Under the pieces are notes generated by a model. That model saw only the letters and a list, made by a program, of their open reading frames with translations, searched no databases and was not told the origin of the DNA. From Lachnospiraceae bacterium (GTDB lineage Bacteria; Bacillota; Clostridia; Lachnospirales; Lachnospiraceae): 64,000 nt of DNA. The stretch lies in contig SVFK01000004.1 of NCBI GenBank assembly GCA_015056915.1, positions 62,001 to 126,000 of the forward strand, given 5' to 3'. Made by a program: the position numbers and the translations under genes. Shown piece after piece: positions 10,025 through 19,573 of the stretch (position 1 is the stretch's first letter; the number at the start of each line of letters is the position of its first letter).

Positions 10025-11440
10025 ATGTCAAAGCCAACTTTTATATATAAACACAAAAAGGCAATTCTTTTATCCGGTATTGTCTGTCTGTTAGTGGCGG
10101 CAGCCATTATTCTGTATCTGTTACTGTCCGTTCCTCAGGCTCGCAAGGATGACTTTAAACGTATTGCCTCAGAAAAATACGACACCGTATTCCTGTCCAT
10201 GTACTCCATCGAGAATTACGAGGAAGAGAGCTTTTCTCATTTCCGCGGACAGACCATGCTGAAAACAGCTTATTGCATACCTGATATTGATACTTTACAG
10301 TCCTACATGGAAAAAATTGCCCTTTCAGGCAATGCTATCACAACCATTTATCTGGGTATCCGTCCGGAAAGTATCGATGCCACTGAATTACTTCTACTGT
10401 TGCAGGAATATCCTTCCGTTCAATACCATATTTTTCTTGCGGCGCCTTCTATGGATTACTGGACAGCGCTCTCCGATAAGCAGTTAGAGGAGCAGCTGTC
10501 AGCATATCGTTCGATAATGGATACCATGCTGCCCCAAAGTAATATTACCGTATATCATTTTGCTACGGAATGGGTGCTTTGCAATCCTGCAAACTATGAA
10601 AACACCCATGACACTATCGCAGATATTTCTCGTACTCTGATGCTGATTTTTGACAGCATGTATGATTTCCGCATCACGCCGGAAAACATAGAACCTGTAT
10701 GGGAATCCTTTTCACAATTAATCGCAGATAATCGAAACAACTCCACGATTTATCCTGATTTATCGGATTACACAATCGTATTTTTCGGGGACAGCGTAAT
10801 CGGTAACTACACAGACAGTACCTCGATTCCCGGCGTTGTAAACGGACTTACCAATGCCAGAGTGTACAACTGCGGCTACGGCGGTAACAGTGCTGCCTAT
10901 TATCCTGATGCCCCCATTAACCTCCCCGGTATTGTAGATGCCTTTATCCGTCAGGACATCTCCCCGCTCCCAGAGGATGCACAGGTGTATAGCGGTGTAA
11001 CCGAATACCTTCAGAACAGCCCCGACACCAAGAAGCTTTGTTTTGTAATTAACTACGGTTTAAATGACTATTTCATCGGGGCCAGTGTTACCACAGAGGA
11101 CCCCTATGACGTCACCAGCTACAGTGGTGCGCTTCGCACCGCCATCCATGCCCTTCAGGAGGCTTATCCCGAAGCCCAGATTCTGCTGATGACTCCTAAC
11201 TTTACAATCTGTTTTTCCAATGGTGAAGAAAGAAACAGCGGCGCAGGCGGTATCTTAACCGATTACGTCAACGCAGCAATCGCAGTAGGCGCCGATACCA
11301 ATGTGGATGTATTGGACAATTACTCTGAATTAAATATTGAAGCGGCCAACTACGATACCTATTTATTATTGGACGGCTGCCATCCCAACGAGAGAACCCG
11401 TTTTACCATCGGCAGCCGCATTGCACTTGCAATCAGATAA
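10025..11440 (+). CDS. SGNH/GDSL hydrolase-type protein with N-terminal TM anchor
   Basis: ORF 9974..11440; start MSKPTFIYKHKKAILLSG at 10025 after AAAGGAGA; YTIVFFGDSVIGNYTDSTSIPG, GLNDYF, DGCHPN (catalytic D-x-x-H). Confidence 0.8.
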   Translation: MSKPTFIYKHKKAILLSGIVCLLVAAAIILYLLLSVPQARKDDFKRIASEKYDTVFLSMYSIENYEEESFSHFRGQTMLKTAYCIPDIDTLQSYMEKIALSGNAITTIYLGIRPESIDATELLLLLQEYPSVQYHIFLAAPSMDYWTALSDKQLEEQLSAYRSIMDTMLPQSNITVYHFATEWVLCNPANYENTHDTIADISRTLMLIFDSMYDFRITPENIEPVWESFSQLIADNRNNSTIYPDLSDYTIVFFGDSVIGNYTDSTSIPGVVNGLTNARVYNCGYGGNSAAYYPDAPINLPGIVDAFIRQDISPLPEDAQVYSGVTEYLQNSPDTKKLCFVINYGLNDYFIGASVTTEDPYDVTSYSGALRTAIHALQEAYPEAQILLMTPNFTICFSNGEERNSGAGGILTDYVNAAIAVGADTNVDVLDNYSELNIEAANYDTYLLLDGCHPNERTRFTIGSRIALAIR

Positions 11441-11454
11441 ACAATTTTTGATTT

Positions 11455-13083
11455 TTAATATCTCTCATAAACAACCATATCTGCATCCCGGGCGATTTCA
11501 CGGTATCCAAGCTCTGCACACATACCGTCAATCGTCCCTTCTGCAACGGTTGCAATATACCGACTTTGGAGATTTTCCAGATTCTCAACAATATAATCCG
11601 GCATACAGCAGCTAATACCAAAGCCCTTTGGCAGACCGTATAAAATCTGCCATTTTGCTGTAACGGATTCCTCTGAAACCATATCACTGAATACCCAGAT
11701 AATCACATTATCAAAATTGGGCACATTTTCATCCACCAGCTCCAGATGTGCGTCAAAGGCCTCACTCCAGTATTCTACCTGCGTCACCTTTTCCTCATTG
11801 GCAAAGGGCACCTGGTAATCATAAGGGTCCACCGCCATATAGGTATAAAAGAACGCAAATACAGCCCCCAGTAGCACTGCCTTCTTGTAAAATCTGGTTC
11901 TCATCAGACTGATGACAAATACTCCCACACCCATAAAAGTCAACAGATGCTTACTACCCTCTGTCAGCTTGTACATCAGAAGCAATGCAAACAGCATGCC
12001 CACAAAGCAAAAGGCAAGATGTGCTTCCACCACCAGACGTGTCTTGATTCCTACAGAACCGCCTTGAGATGCATTGTCAGCTTGCTTCTCAGCCTGCAGC
12101 TTATCTCTGCGTACCTTGCGCCAGTCTGCAACAGACTGCCACACAAGAATCCCCAGCATTACCAGATAGCCCCAGAAATACGCACCTGAGGCCCTGCCAA
12201 ATTCAATAGCCTGTCTCATATGACGCAAAAAATCCTTGCCCATATAGTACAGTGTTCCGAAGAAATTATGAATGCCCGCACCGAACCCTTCCGTAAAAAA
12301 GGTGGTAATCCAATCGGTAAAAAACAGCGGTGCAAAATACTCTGCAGCCAGATAATGCTTAATCATTGCATACATACCCAGCACCACGCCAAGTACTGCC
12401 ACGGAGCCTATAAGCCCCTTCCATTTGCTCTTTTTCACCCAGAGATATACCGGAAGCAGCAAAAACAGAAGCATATAGGGCCTCATCAGTACCAAGAGCC
12501 CGGCTATTGCAAAAAGCAATGCCAGCTTATAGCCTTTTTCCGACTCCAGATAATTGATTGCCAGACCATAAAAAACAATCAACATGCTAAAGCAGATAAT
12601 CTCCGGCATACCGGAGAGCATATAGCGTACAAAAGGGGTATACAGACAGAATAATAATGTCAGAACACCTAACTGCTTCCAGGTAGGCTTTACCAGCCAT
12701 ACAAAGGCAAAAACAGCCACAGTGAGCAACAGAATATTACAGATAATAGGGGACATCAGGTTCCAACCAAATAACAATCCCCATAAAATCCATGGAAATA
12801 CCAAAACAGGACTCCAAGCCGCAAAAGACAGCTTTAAGGCATGACTTTCGTTAAACCCGTAAAAGCCTTGTGGATAGCCAAAATTCACGATACTCTCCAC
12901 CTGTTTAAAGTAAAAGAGCTCATCATTCCATTCAGAAACAGGCAGATATACTTCTCCGATACTCTTCCCTTGCATCCCACAGCTTATCAGGCAGCACAAA
13001 ATAGGCAACAAAGCCAATAACACTGCTTTCAGCATGGTCAAATACCTTTTATCCTCTTTCCACCAGTCCTTAAATTGATTCAT
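11455..13083 (-). CDS. Polytopic membrane protein, GT-C-like
   Basis: Multiple TM helices; WNDELFYFKQVESIVNFGYPQGFYGFNESHALKLSFAAWSP extracytoplasmic loop. Confidence 0.6.
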   Translation of the reverse strand: MNQFKDWWKEDKRYLTMLKAVLLALLPILCCLISCGMQGKSIGEVYLPVSEWNDELFYFKQVESIVNFGYPQGFYGFNESHALKLSFAAWSPVLVFPWILWGLLFGWNLMSPIICNILLLTVAVFAFVWLVKPTWKQLGVLTLLFCLYTPFVRYMLSGMPEIICFSMLIVFYGLAINYLESEKGYKLALLFAIAGLLVLMRPYMLLFLLLPVYLWVKKSKWKGLIGSVAVLGVVLGMYAMIKHYLAAEYFAPLFFTDWITTFFTEGFGAGIHNFFGTLYYMGKDFLRHMRQAIEFGRASGAYFWGYLVMLGILVWQSVADWRKVRRDKLQAEKQADNASQGGSVGIKTRLVVEAHLAFCFVGMLFALLLMYKLTEGSKHLLTFMGVGVFVISLMRTRFYKKAVLLGAVFAFFYTYMAVDPYDYQVPFANEEKVTQVEYWSEAFDAHLELVDENVPNFDNVIIWVFSDMVSEESVTAKWQILYGLPKGFGISCCMPDYIVENLENLQSRYIATVAEGTIDGMCAELGYREIARDADMVVYERY

Positions 13084-13106
13084 AAAAAAGTCTTAATCCT
13101 TTCCGA

Positions 13107-14042
13107 CTATTTCTCTTCGATATTCATTCTTTCCCTGATAACATACTGAGGGGAATTGTTCAGGCTTATATAAATACGTCCAATATATTCACCTATCAGT
13201 CCCAGCATCACCATTATCATTCCGCCGAAGATAACGATTGCCGTCATCATGGAACTGAAGCCCATGGGCACATCAGGATTCACCAGACGCTTAATGACCG
13301 TATAGATGCCATACAAAAATCCCACACCGGCACTGCTTGCACCAATTATGGTAGCGATACGCAGAGGCTTTACCGAAAAGGCTGTAAAACCATTAAACCA
13401 CAGACCTATCAATTTCTTAAAGGTATAACCGGAATTACCTTCCTCTCTCTCTCGGTGCTGAACTGTCACATTGGTAATGTTCTTGGTGGCACGCAGTACC
13501 AGACCAATTACATATGGATACGAATTCTCATAACGAATCATATCTTCCACCACGAATCTCTTCACTGCAAAATAACTGGATATATACAATTCCTTCGGCT
13601 TACCCAGCATGGTACGTGTCATCAGCTCATTAATCTTACTGCCGATATTACGGAATGCGGAATGCTGCTTGTGCTCATACTTGGCATACACCGCATCATA
13701 ACCCTCTTCCAGCTTGCCCAGAAGCTTGTCCACCTCATCGGCAGGGGTCTGTCCGTCATCATCCAGACACACCACATAATCGCCGTCAGAATGGCGTAAA
13801 CCGGCCATCAGCGCCGCATGCTGACCAAAGTTTCTTGCAAAGCTGATTCCCTTGATATATGTTTTCTCCTCGCAAAGTCTGCGAATCACACCTACGGTAT
13901 TGTCCGGGGAACAATCATTTATCAGAAATACATTGTACTCATATTGTGTGAGCTGTTTCATTTTGTCTTCGATTTCTGCTATTACATGCTGAAGCGTGTT
14001 CTCTGAACGATAACAGGGAATCACAAAACTGACTTTTTTCAT
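13107..14042 (-). CDS. GtrB/DPM1-like GT2 (polyprenyl-phosphate sugar synthase) with C-terminal TM helices
   Basis: ORF to 14183, start MKKVSFVIPCYRSENTLQHVI at 14042; VVCLDDDGQTPADEVDKL; C-terminal two TM segments. Confidence 0.85.
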   Translation of the reverse strand: MKKVSFVIPCYRSENTLQHVIAEIEDKMKQLTQYEYNVFLINDCSPDNTVGVIRRLCEEKTYIKGISFARNFGQHAALMAGLRHSDGDYVVCLDDDGQTPADEVDKLLGKLEEGYDAVYAKYEHKQHSAFRNIGSKINELMTRTMLGKPKELYISSYFAVKRFVVEDMIRYENSYPYVIGLVLRATKNITNVTVQHREREEGNSGYTFKKLIGLWFNGFTAFSVKPLRIATIIGASSAGVGFLYGIYTVIKRLVNPDVPMGFSSMMTAIVIFGGMIMVMLGLIGEYIGRIYISLNNSPQYVIRERMNIEEK

Positions 14043-14061
14043 GTTGTTATACCTTCTTCTC

Positions 14062-14589
14062 TTATTGATTGAGTGCTGCCATCCACACCACATCGCGGTA
14101 CTCCTCATTGATACAGACATCCTCCCGCAAACAGCCCTCTCTGACGAATCCTGCCTTCTCGTAGCTACGCATAGCCTGTTCATTGTGGGATAATACTCTC
14201 AGATACACTCTGTGTAAGTGCTCCTGTTCAAAGCAATACCGGAGCATCAGTCTGGCAGCCGCAGTGCCAATGCCTCTCCCCCTGGCAGAAGCCTCGCCGA
14301 TAAAGATGCCATACTCCGCTTTATTATGCTGCCTGTCAATATCTCTGATATATACGGAGCCCAGCGGCGCCTCTGTGGCACTGTCACAGATTATCATCTG
14401 CACCACCTCACCGGTCTCCACCTTGGTCTTAATCCAATGCTCGTGGGTCTCCCTGGTGAAAAGCGCCTGATAAATAAAATTACTGCGCACCGCCTCACTA
14501 TTTCGCCACTTTACAATCAAATCCGTATCCTCATATGTCATTAGGCGCAGATAAATCCCTGCAGCCTCATCACAATATTTTGCTTTCAT
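14062..14589 (-). CDS. GNAT N-acetyltransferase, PseH-like
   Basis: IYLRLMTYEDTDLIVKWRNSEAVRSNFIY; RGRGIGTAAARLMLRYCF; ...NEQAMRSYEKAGFVREG; genomic context of Pse pathway. Confidence 0.7.
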   Translation of the reverse strand: MKAKYCDEAAGIYLRLMTYEDTDLIVKWRNSEAVRSNFIYQALFTRETHEHWIKTKVETGEVVQMIICDSATEAPLGSVYIRDIDRQHNKAEYGIFIGEASARGRGIGTAAARLMLRYCFEQEHLHRVYLRVLSHNEQAMRSYEKAGFVREGCLREDVCINEEYRDVVWMAALNQ

Positions 14590-15529
14590 CAGGCACATCC
14601 TTCCCTTTCTTCCTGTCATGTACACTGGTCAAACGATACTCAAAATCCTTTCTATCCTTTGCCGCCATCACCTCAAGTATCATCCCTGCAAAAAAGGACT
14701 GAATACCTGCAAGCACCATGAATCCGCAGACAATCAGGGTAGGGAACCTGGGCACCAGTCCCGTATCCAGATAAACACCAAGAATCGGAATCATCAATAA
14801 TGCTGCTGCCAGCACCAGTGCCGCACAGAGCATGCCGAAGAATCTTAATGGGCGATAATTCTTGTACAGCTGCAGCATTTTCCGAATAACACGCATACCG
14901 TCTCTGTAGGTATTGAGCTTGGATTCACTGCCCTCCGGGCGGTCTCTGTACTCTACGATTACATTTTCCACCTGCATATTATAATTGACCGCATGAATGG
15001 TCATCTCTGTCTCTATTTCAAATCCTTTGGAAAATACAGGGAAGGTCTTTACAAATTCATAGCTGAATGCCCGATAGCCTGTCATAATATCCTTAATGTC
15101 CGAATGAAACAGGCTGTTAATTCCTGCTCTCATCAGACTGTTACCGAAATTATGAAAGGGTCTTTTGTTTTCCGTAAAATAGGTGGAGGATAATCTGTCC
15201 CCCACTACCATATCTGCATTGTGGTGCAATACCTTGTCCACCATCTCTGCTGCCTGATCCAGAGGATAAGTGTCATCTCCGTCTATCATCAAATAACATT
15301 CTGCATCTATCTCCCGGAACATTCTGCGGATAACATTTCCCTTACCCTGCTTATACTCATTGCGGACAATGGCTCCGGCTTCCTGCGCCAGCTCTACCGT
15401 ACGATCCTTTGAATTGTTATTATACACATAAATTACAGCCTCAGGTAAAGCTTCCCTGGCATCCCGAATTACCTTTGAAATTGTCTGTTCTTCATTATAA
15501 CAGGGGATTAATACCGCAATTTTATCCAT
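14570..15529 (-). CDS. GT2 (DPM1/GtrB-like) with TM C-terminus
   Basis: MDKIAVLIPCYNEEQTISKVIRDAREALPEAVIYVYNNNSKDRT; LMIDGDDTYPLD. Confidence 0.85.
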   Translation of the reverse strand: MDKIAVLIPCYNEEQTISKVIRDAREALPEAVIYVYNNNSKDRTVELAQEAGAIVRNEYKQGKGNVIRRMFREIDAECYLMIDGDDTYPLDQAAEMVDKVLHHNADMVVGDRLSSTYFTENKRPFHNFGNSLMRAGINSLFHSDIKDIMTGYRAFSYEFVKTFPVFSKGFEIETEMTIHAVNYNMQVENVIVEYRDRPEGSESKLNTYRDGMRVIRKMLQLYKNYRPLRFFGMLCAALVLAAALLMIPILGVYLDTGLVPRFPTLIVCGFMVLAGIQSFFAGMILEVMAAKDRKDFEYRLTSVHDRKKGKDVPDESKIL

Positions 15530-15597
15530 AATCACAATTTCCTTTCCGCACACTTCTATCTATTTTACCACGTTTGGCGCATATCAGCCACTGTTTT

Positions 15598-16803
15598 TTA
15601 GCCCAGCATAAAATACGTCTCGCCCTGAAGCAGCCGCACAAAGAAATAACCGCCGCAGAAAAGCTGATATGTCAGCACTACTCCTGCAATGCCAAACACA
15701 ATTCGATAGAAAACCACATGCTCCTTCTTTTGCAGAAATGACAGCCACTTTACAAAGCTGTATATCATCACCAGAAAGATTGCAAAGCAATATCCCCACA
15801 GAAAATTGCCGTCTCTGGAACGAGTCCCCGTCTCCACCAGGCAAAGTGCCTCCAGGAAACCCACTGCCGTCATTCCCCACACAAACAGATATCGCTTGTC
15901 CTTCCGCAATTCCTTAAGGGAAAATAACAGCACTACCACCGGAAACGCAATGGAGCATAACACCGCCAGCTTCGTTTTATTGGCATGCAAAGAAAAAGTA
16001 TACCATGGTTCAAAGGTCATACCGTTACCTGTATCCGCTCCGAACAGCACCATATTCTGCCACAGTATCACAGCACAGGCCGGCAATACCGTACTACCCA
16101 ACAGAAAAATCTGCTTAAAGGGCACCTTCTTCACCAAATCAACCAATAGCTTTACCGCCAGAACCGGAGCAAATACTGTTAAAAAGCTTGGCTTGATTCC
16201 GGTGCACACAAATAGCAGCCCCGCCATTATCAGCCATTGTCTGACTGTCAGTTTCTCCCGATATACACTCTCCAACTTCTCATAGCATAAGACAGCTGCC
16301 AGTGCCGCCAGCTTCATACACTGATAGGTGGAATTGTGCCACAGATTGCCGGACTGGTAGCTCACATAGCGATAGGCTCCTGCATACTCCCAGAAAAAGG
16401 GCATTACAAGATTCAGCACCACGGCAGCAGACAGAGTTAATACATCCGCCCTCTCCCTGTTTAAAAGCAGTCTTAACAGCCTTTCCGTCAATACAACGCA
16501 TAACACCGTAACTACTGCCAGAAACGCCGCAATCCAAACCGTGCCACCGCCTCCCAGCAGATGAAGCAGCTGATAGGCATATGCCGTAAAGCTGTAATAC
16601 CACCCGTCATCCACAATCATACTGATATGATAGGGCAAATCCGATTGAAAATAACGGTTATTATATTCCAACGGCTGTATGGACTGCATGTAGTATAAAT
16701 AGAAACACAGAATTCCATAAACAGCGATAATAATCCATAATATGGGAACTGCGTATTTTGCTAACATCTTTCCTTTGCTTCTCACCGTTCTTCTCCTATT
16801 CAC
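15598..16803 (-). CDS. Polytopic membrane protein, paralogue of 16843..18093
   Basis: SDLPYHISMI, GNLWHNSTYQCMKLAALAA, RSRDGNFLWGYCFAIF, LLQGETY. Confidence 0.65.
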   Translation of the reverse strand: MNRRRTVRSKGKMLAKYAVPILWIIIAVYGILCFYLYYMQSIQPLEYNNRYFQSDLPYHISMIVDDGWYYSFTAYAYQLLHLLGGGGTVWIAAFLAVVTVLCVVLTERLLRLLLNRERADVLTLSAAVVLNLVMPFFWEYAGAYRYVSYQSGNLWHNSTYQCMKLAALAAVLCYEKLESVYREKLTVRQWLIMAGLLFVCTGIKPSFLTVFAPVLAVKLLVDLVKKVPFKQIFLLGSTVLPACAVILWQNMVLFGADTGNGMTFEPWYTFSLHANKTKLAVLCSIAFPVVVLLFSLKELRKDKRYLFVWGMTAVGFLEALCLVETGTRSRDGNFLWGYCFAIFLVMIYSFVKWLSFLQKKEHVVFYRIVFGIAGVVLTYQLFCGGYFFVRLLQGETYFMLG

Positions 16804-16842
16804 AGCTATATCACAATTTTACATCACAATTTTACTTTTTCC

Positions 16843-18093
16843 CTAATAATAGGTGCCTCCCTGAAGCATTCCCCAGAAATAATAGATTCCACAGGCCACA
16901 TGCCACAGATACGCCAACCACTGCAAGGCAAGCAGCAGTGGCTTTTGCTTGCGCCCCGTCGCCTGTAACAGTACCACCAGCGCACCCACAAAGGCAAAAA
17001 AGATTCCATACATATATCCCCACGAAAAGTTAAAATCCGGCTTACGGAAGCCCTTTTCATATAACAAAAATGCCATTGCAAAGCCCATTGCGTAAATTTG
17101 CCAGGAAAACCGATATAAAGCATTGTGCTTCAGCTCCTTATAATTCAATATCAGCACAAGCAGCGGAAACCCTACCGCCAGACAAATGGACAAAGGAATA
17201 TTGTCACTATAATACCCCCATATCTCACCGAAGCAAAATCCGATGCCACCCTCAGCACCTTCCTCGGGCACAAATACCCCCTTGTACTGATACAGCAAAT
17301 CAATAAAGGTAGGGATAAAACATATCCCCAGATAAATCGTAGGCAGGAAATTACGGAATCTGCTCCTGCACATACGATACACCATAATCAGACCCGCTGC
17401 ACCTACCAGCACAATAGTGAAGCTGGGCTTGGTCATGGTAGCCAACAGCAGGAACAGGGCGAACAACACATAATCTTGCATATCTACACCCTTGTCGCCA
17501 TGTCTCCATTTACCGCTATAGCCCTCTTCATAATTCACCAGCAGCTTGGCACACCATAGGAATGCGAGCATGGCGAAAGGACGCGCCGCCATATACGTTG
17601 CATTGTGGAAGGGATTACCGGTAAATACCCCAACACAACGGAACCTGATACCCGGCAGATACATTCCCTCCGGCGGAAACAGCATGGATACAAAAAACAG
17701 TGTCACCGACACCACACTGATAAGTACACCTGCCAGCCACTTCCTGTTGGCAAATGCATTCTCCAATTCCTTACCGGTCAGATGGTTCAATGCACACTTA
17801 ACCGTCACAATGCCCAGACTATTTAGCAGCACGGTGGCCAATGCCACTGCAAGCTCCGGCCCGGTAAACAGGTGGATCAATGCCGCCAGCTTAAAAAAGA
17901 TAGGATAGGGAAAATCATAACCGCTATCTAACCCCTGCATTTCCAAAATATACGCCTTCATATCGGAATGATAATTGTCCAGATTGCCCAAGGTCTGCCT
18001 GTGAAACAGCAGGAAGGTTATAACCGAAGCAATGCATAATAATACAACAAATACAATGATATCTATCAGCTTATTCTTTTTACTCTGACTCAT
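16843..18093 (-). CDS. Polytopic membrane protein, paralogue of 15598..16803
   Basis: NYHSDMKAYILEM, GNPFHNATYMAARPFAMLAF, RKPDFNFSWGYMYGIF, MLQGGTYY. Confidence 0.65.
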   Translation of the reverse strand: MSQSKKNKLIDIIVFVVLLCIASVITFLLFHRQTLGNLDNYHSDMKAYILEMQGLDSGYDFPYPIFFKLAALIHLFTGPELAVALATVLLNSLGIVTVKCALNHLTGKELENAFANRKWLAGVLISVVSVTLFFVSMLFPPEGMYLPGIRFRCVGVFTGNPFHNATYMAARPFAMLAFLWCAKLLVNYEEGYSGKWRHGDKGVDMQDYVLFALFLLLATMTKPSFTIVLVGAAGLIMVYRMCRSRFRNFLPTIYLGICFIPTFIDLLYQYKGVFVPEEGAEGGIGFCFGEIWGYYSDNIPLSICLAVGFPLLVLILNYKELKHNALYRFSWQIYAMGFAMAFLLYEKGFRKPDFNFSWGYMYGIFFAFVGALVVLLQATGRKQKPLLLALQWLAYLWHVACGIYYFWGMLQGGTYY

Positions 18094-18156
18094 TTACTAC
18101 CACCTTTATATCACAAACAGCCCATTCCGTATATTTACAGAACAGGCTGCCGATTC

Positions 18157-19509
18157 CTACACTCTATAACCTTTATCCACGATCAACTGCACTACACGGT
18201 CTACATGCTTGTGACAGGTCTCCATATCTCCCGCTTCCACCATAACGCGGATTAATGGCTCTGTACCACTCTCACGAACCAGAATACGACCGTCATCACC
18301 AAGCTCACGTGCCACCTCGTCAACTACATTCTGCACATCTGCATCACCACGCACGGTAGCCTTATCAGTAACGCGTACATTCTCCAGTACCTGAGGATAT
18401 ACATGGAAGGGCGCCGCCAATTCACTTAAGGTACGCTTCTTCTCCAGCATGACCTCCATCATTTTGATAGCTGTCAGAATGCCATCACCTGTGGTTGCGT
18501 ATTTCTTAAAGATAATATGACCGGACTGCTCTCCGCCCAGACGGTAACCGTTCTGAACCATATTTTCATATACATATTTATCACCCACCGCCGTCTTTTC
18601 ATATTCGATTCCGGCAGCATCAAAGGCTTTGTACAAACCGAAATTAGACATTACCGTGGTAACCACTTTATTGCCGAACAGCTTGCCGCGCTCCTTCATG
18701 TAGCAGCCGTAAATGTACATAATCGCATCGCCGTCCACCAAATTTCCCTTCTCATCCACGCACAGACATCTGTCCGCATCTCCGTCAAAGGCAAAGCCTA
18801 CATCCAAACCATTCTCCACAACATACTTCTGCAATCCCTCAATATGGGTAGAACCGCAGTTAGTATTGATATTCAGACCGTCCGGCTGATTATTGATTAC
18901 ATAAGTCTTGGCACCCAAGGCATCAAACACGCTCTTGGCAATCATCCACGCACTTCCGTTGGCACAGTCAAGACCCACCTTTTTGTCTCTGTAGGAACGT
19001 GTTGCCAGCGAAATCAGATAACCGATATAACGGTTACGTCCTGCCGCATAATCTACAGTACAACCGATTCTGTCACGCTCTGCATAAGGAGCCTCCGGTA
19101 CAACACCGTCCAGATATTCTTCGATTTTCAGGATGGTCTCCTCATCCATCTTTTCACCATTGGAATTCAAAAGCTTAATTCCGTTATCATAGTAAGGATT
19201 GTGACTGGCAGAAATCATAATACCACAGTCAAAATCTTCCGTTCTTGTTACATAAGACACGCTGGGTGTAGTAGTAACATGTAACAGATATGCATCTGCA
19301 CCGGATGCTGTAAGACCTGCAACCAGCGCATATTCAAACATGTAAGAAGAACGTCGGGTGTCCTTTCCAATGACCACTTTGCATTTCTCTGCATCGTCCT
19401 TGTGCTGATAATACCAGCCCAGAAAACGACCAATCTTGTATGCATGCTCTGCTGTCAATGTCTTATTAGCCTCTCCGCGGAAGCCGTCAGTACCAAAATA
19501 CTTTCCCAT
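18157..19509 (-). CDS. glmM: Phosphoglucosamine mutase / phosphohexomutase
   Basis: MGKYFGTDGFRGEAN; MISASHNPYYDNGIK; FDGDADRCL; RESGTEPLIRVMVE. Confidence 0.9.
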   Translation of the reverse strand: MGKYFGTDGFRGEANKTLTAEHAYKIGRFLGWYYQHKDDAEKCKVVIGKDTRRSSYMFEYALVAGLTASGADAYLLHVTTTPSVSYVTRTEDFDCGIMISASHNPYYDNGIKLLNSNGEKMDEETILKIEEYLDGVVPEAPYAERDRIGCTVDYAAGRNRYIGYLISLATRSYRDKKVGLDCANGSAWMIAKSVFDALGAKTYVINNQPDGLNINTNCGSTHIEGLQKYVVENGLDVGFAFDGDADRCLCVDEKGNLVDGDAIMYIYGCYMKERGKLFGNKVVTTVMSNFGLYKAFDAAGIEYEKTAVGDKYVYENMVQNGYRLGGEQSGHIIFKKYATTGDGILTAIKMMEVMLEKKRTLSELAAPFHVYPQVLENVRVTDKATVRGDADVQNVVDEVARELGDDGRILVRESGTEPLIRVMVEAGDMETCHKHVDRVVQLIVDKGYRV

Positions 19510-19573
19510 ATAACATTCCTTCTTTTCTCAAAAAATTTACGCTGCAAAAAATACAGCTACACTTCACAATATA

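Noticed and set aside
14043-14183. N-terminal extension of the GT2 ORF (MNRLCVATRRQDSSERAVCG...)
   Set aside because: Non-GT-like composition and overlap with the GNAT gene; MKKVSFVIPCYRS at 14042 is the natural GT2 start.
18094-18156. Hairpin CAGCC...GGCTG in the glmM/membrane-protein gap considered as terminator
   Set aside because: Stem short with internal loop and no clear U-tract; insufficient evidence.
18517-19284. Plus-strand ORF of 255 aa
   Set aside because: Antisense to glmM, which has unmistakable motifs; composition artefactual.
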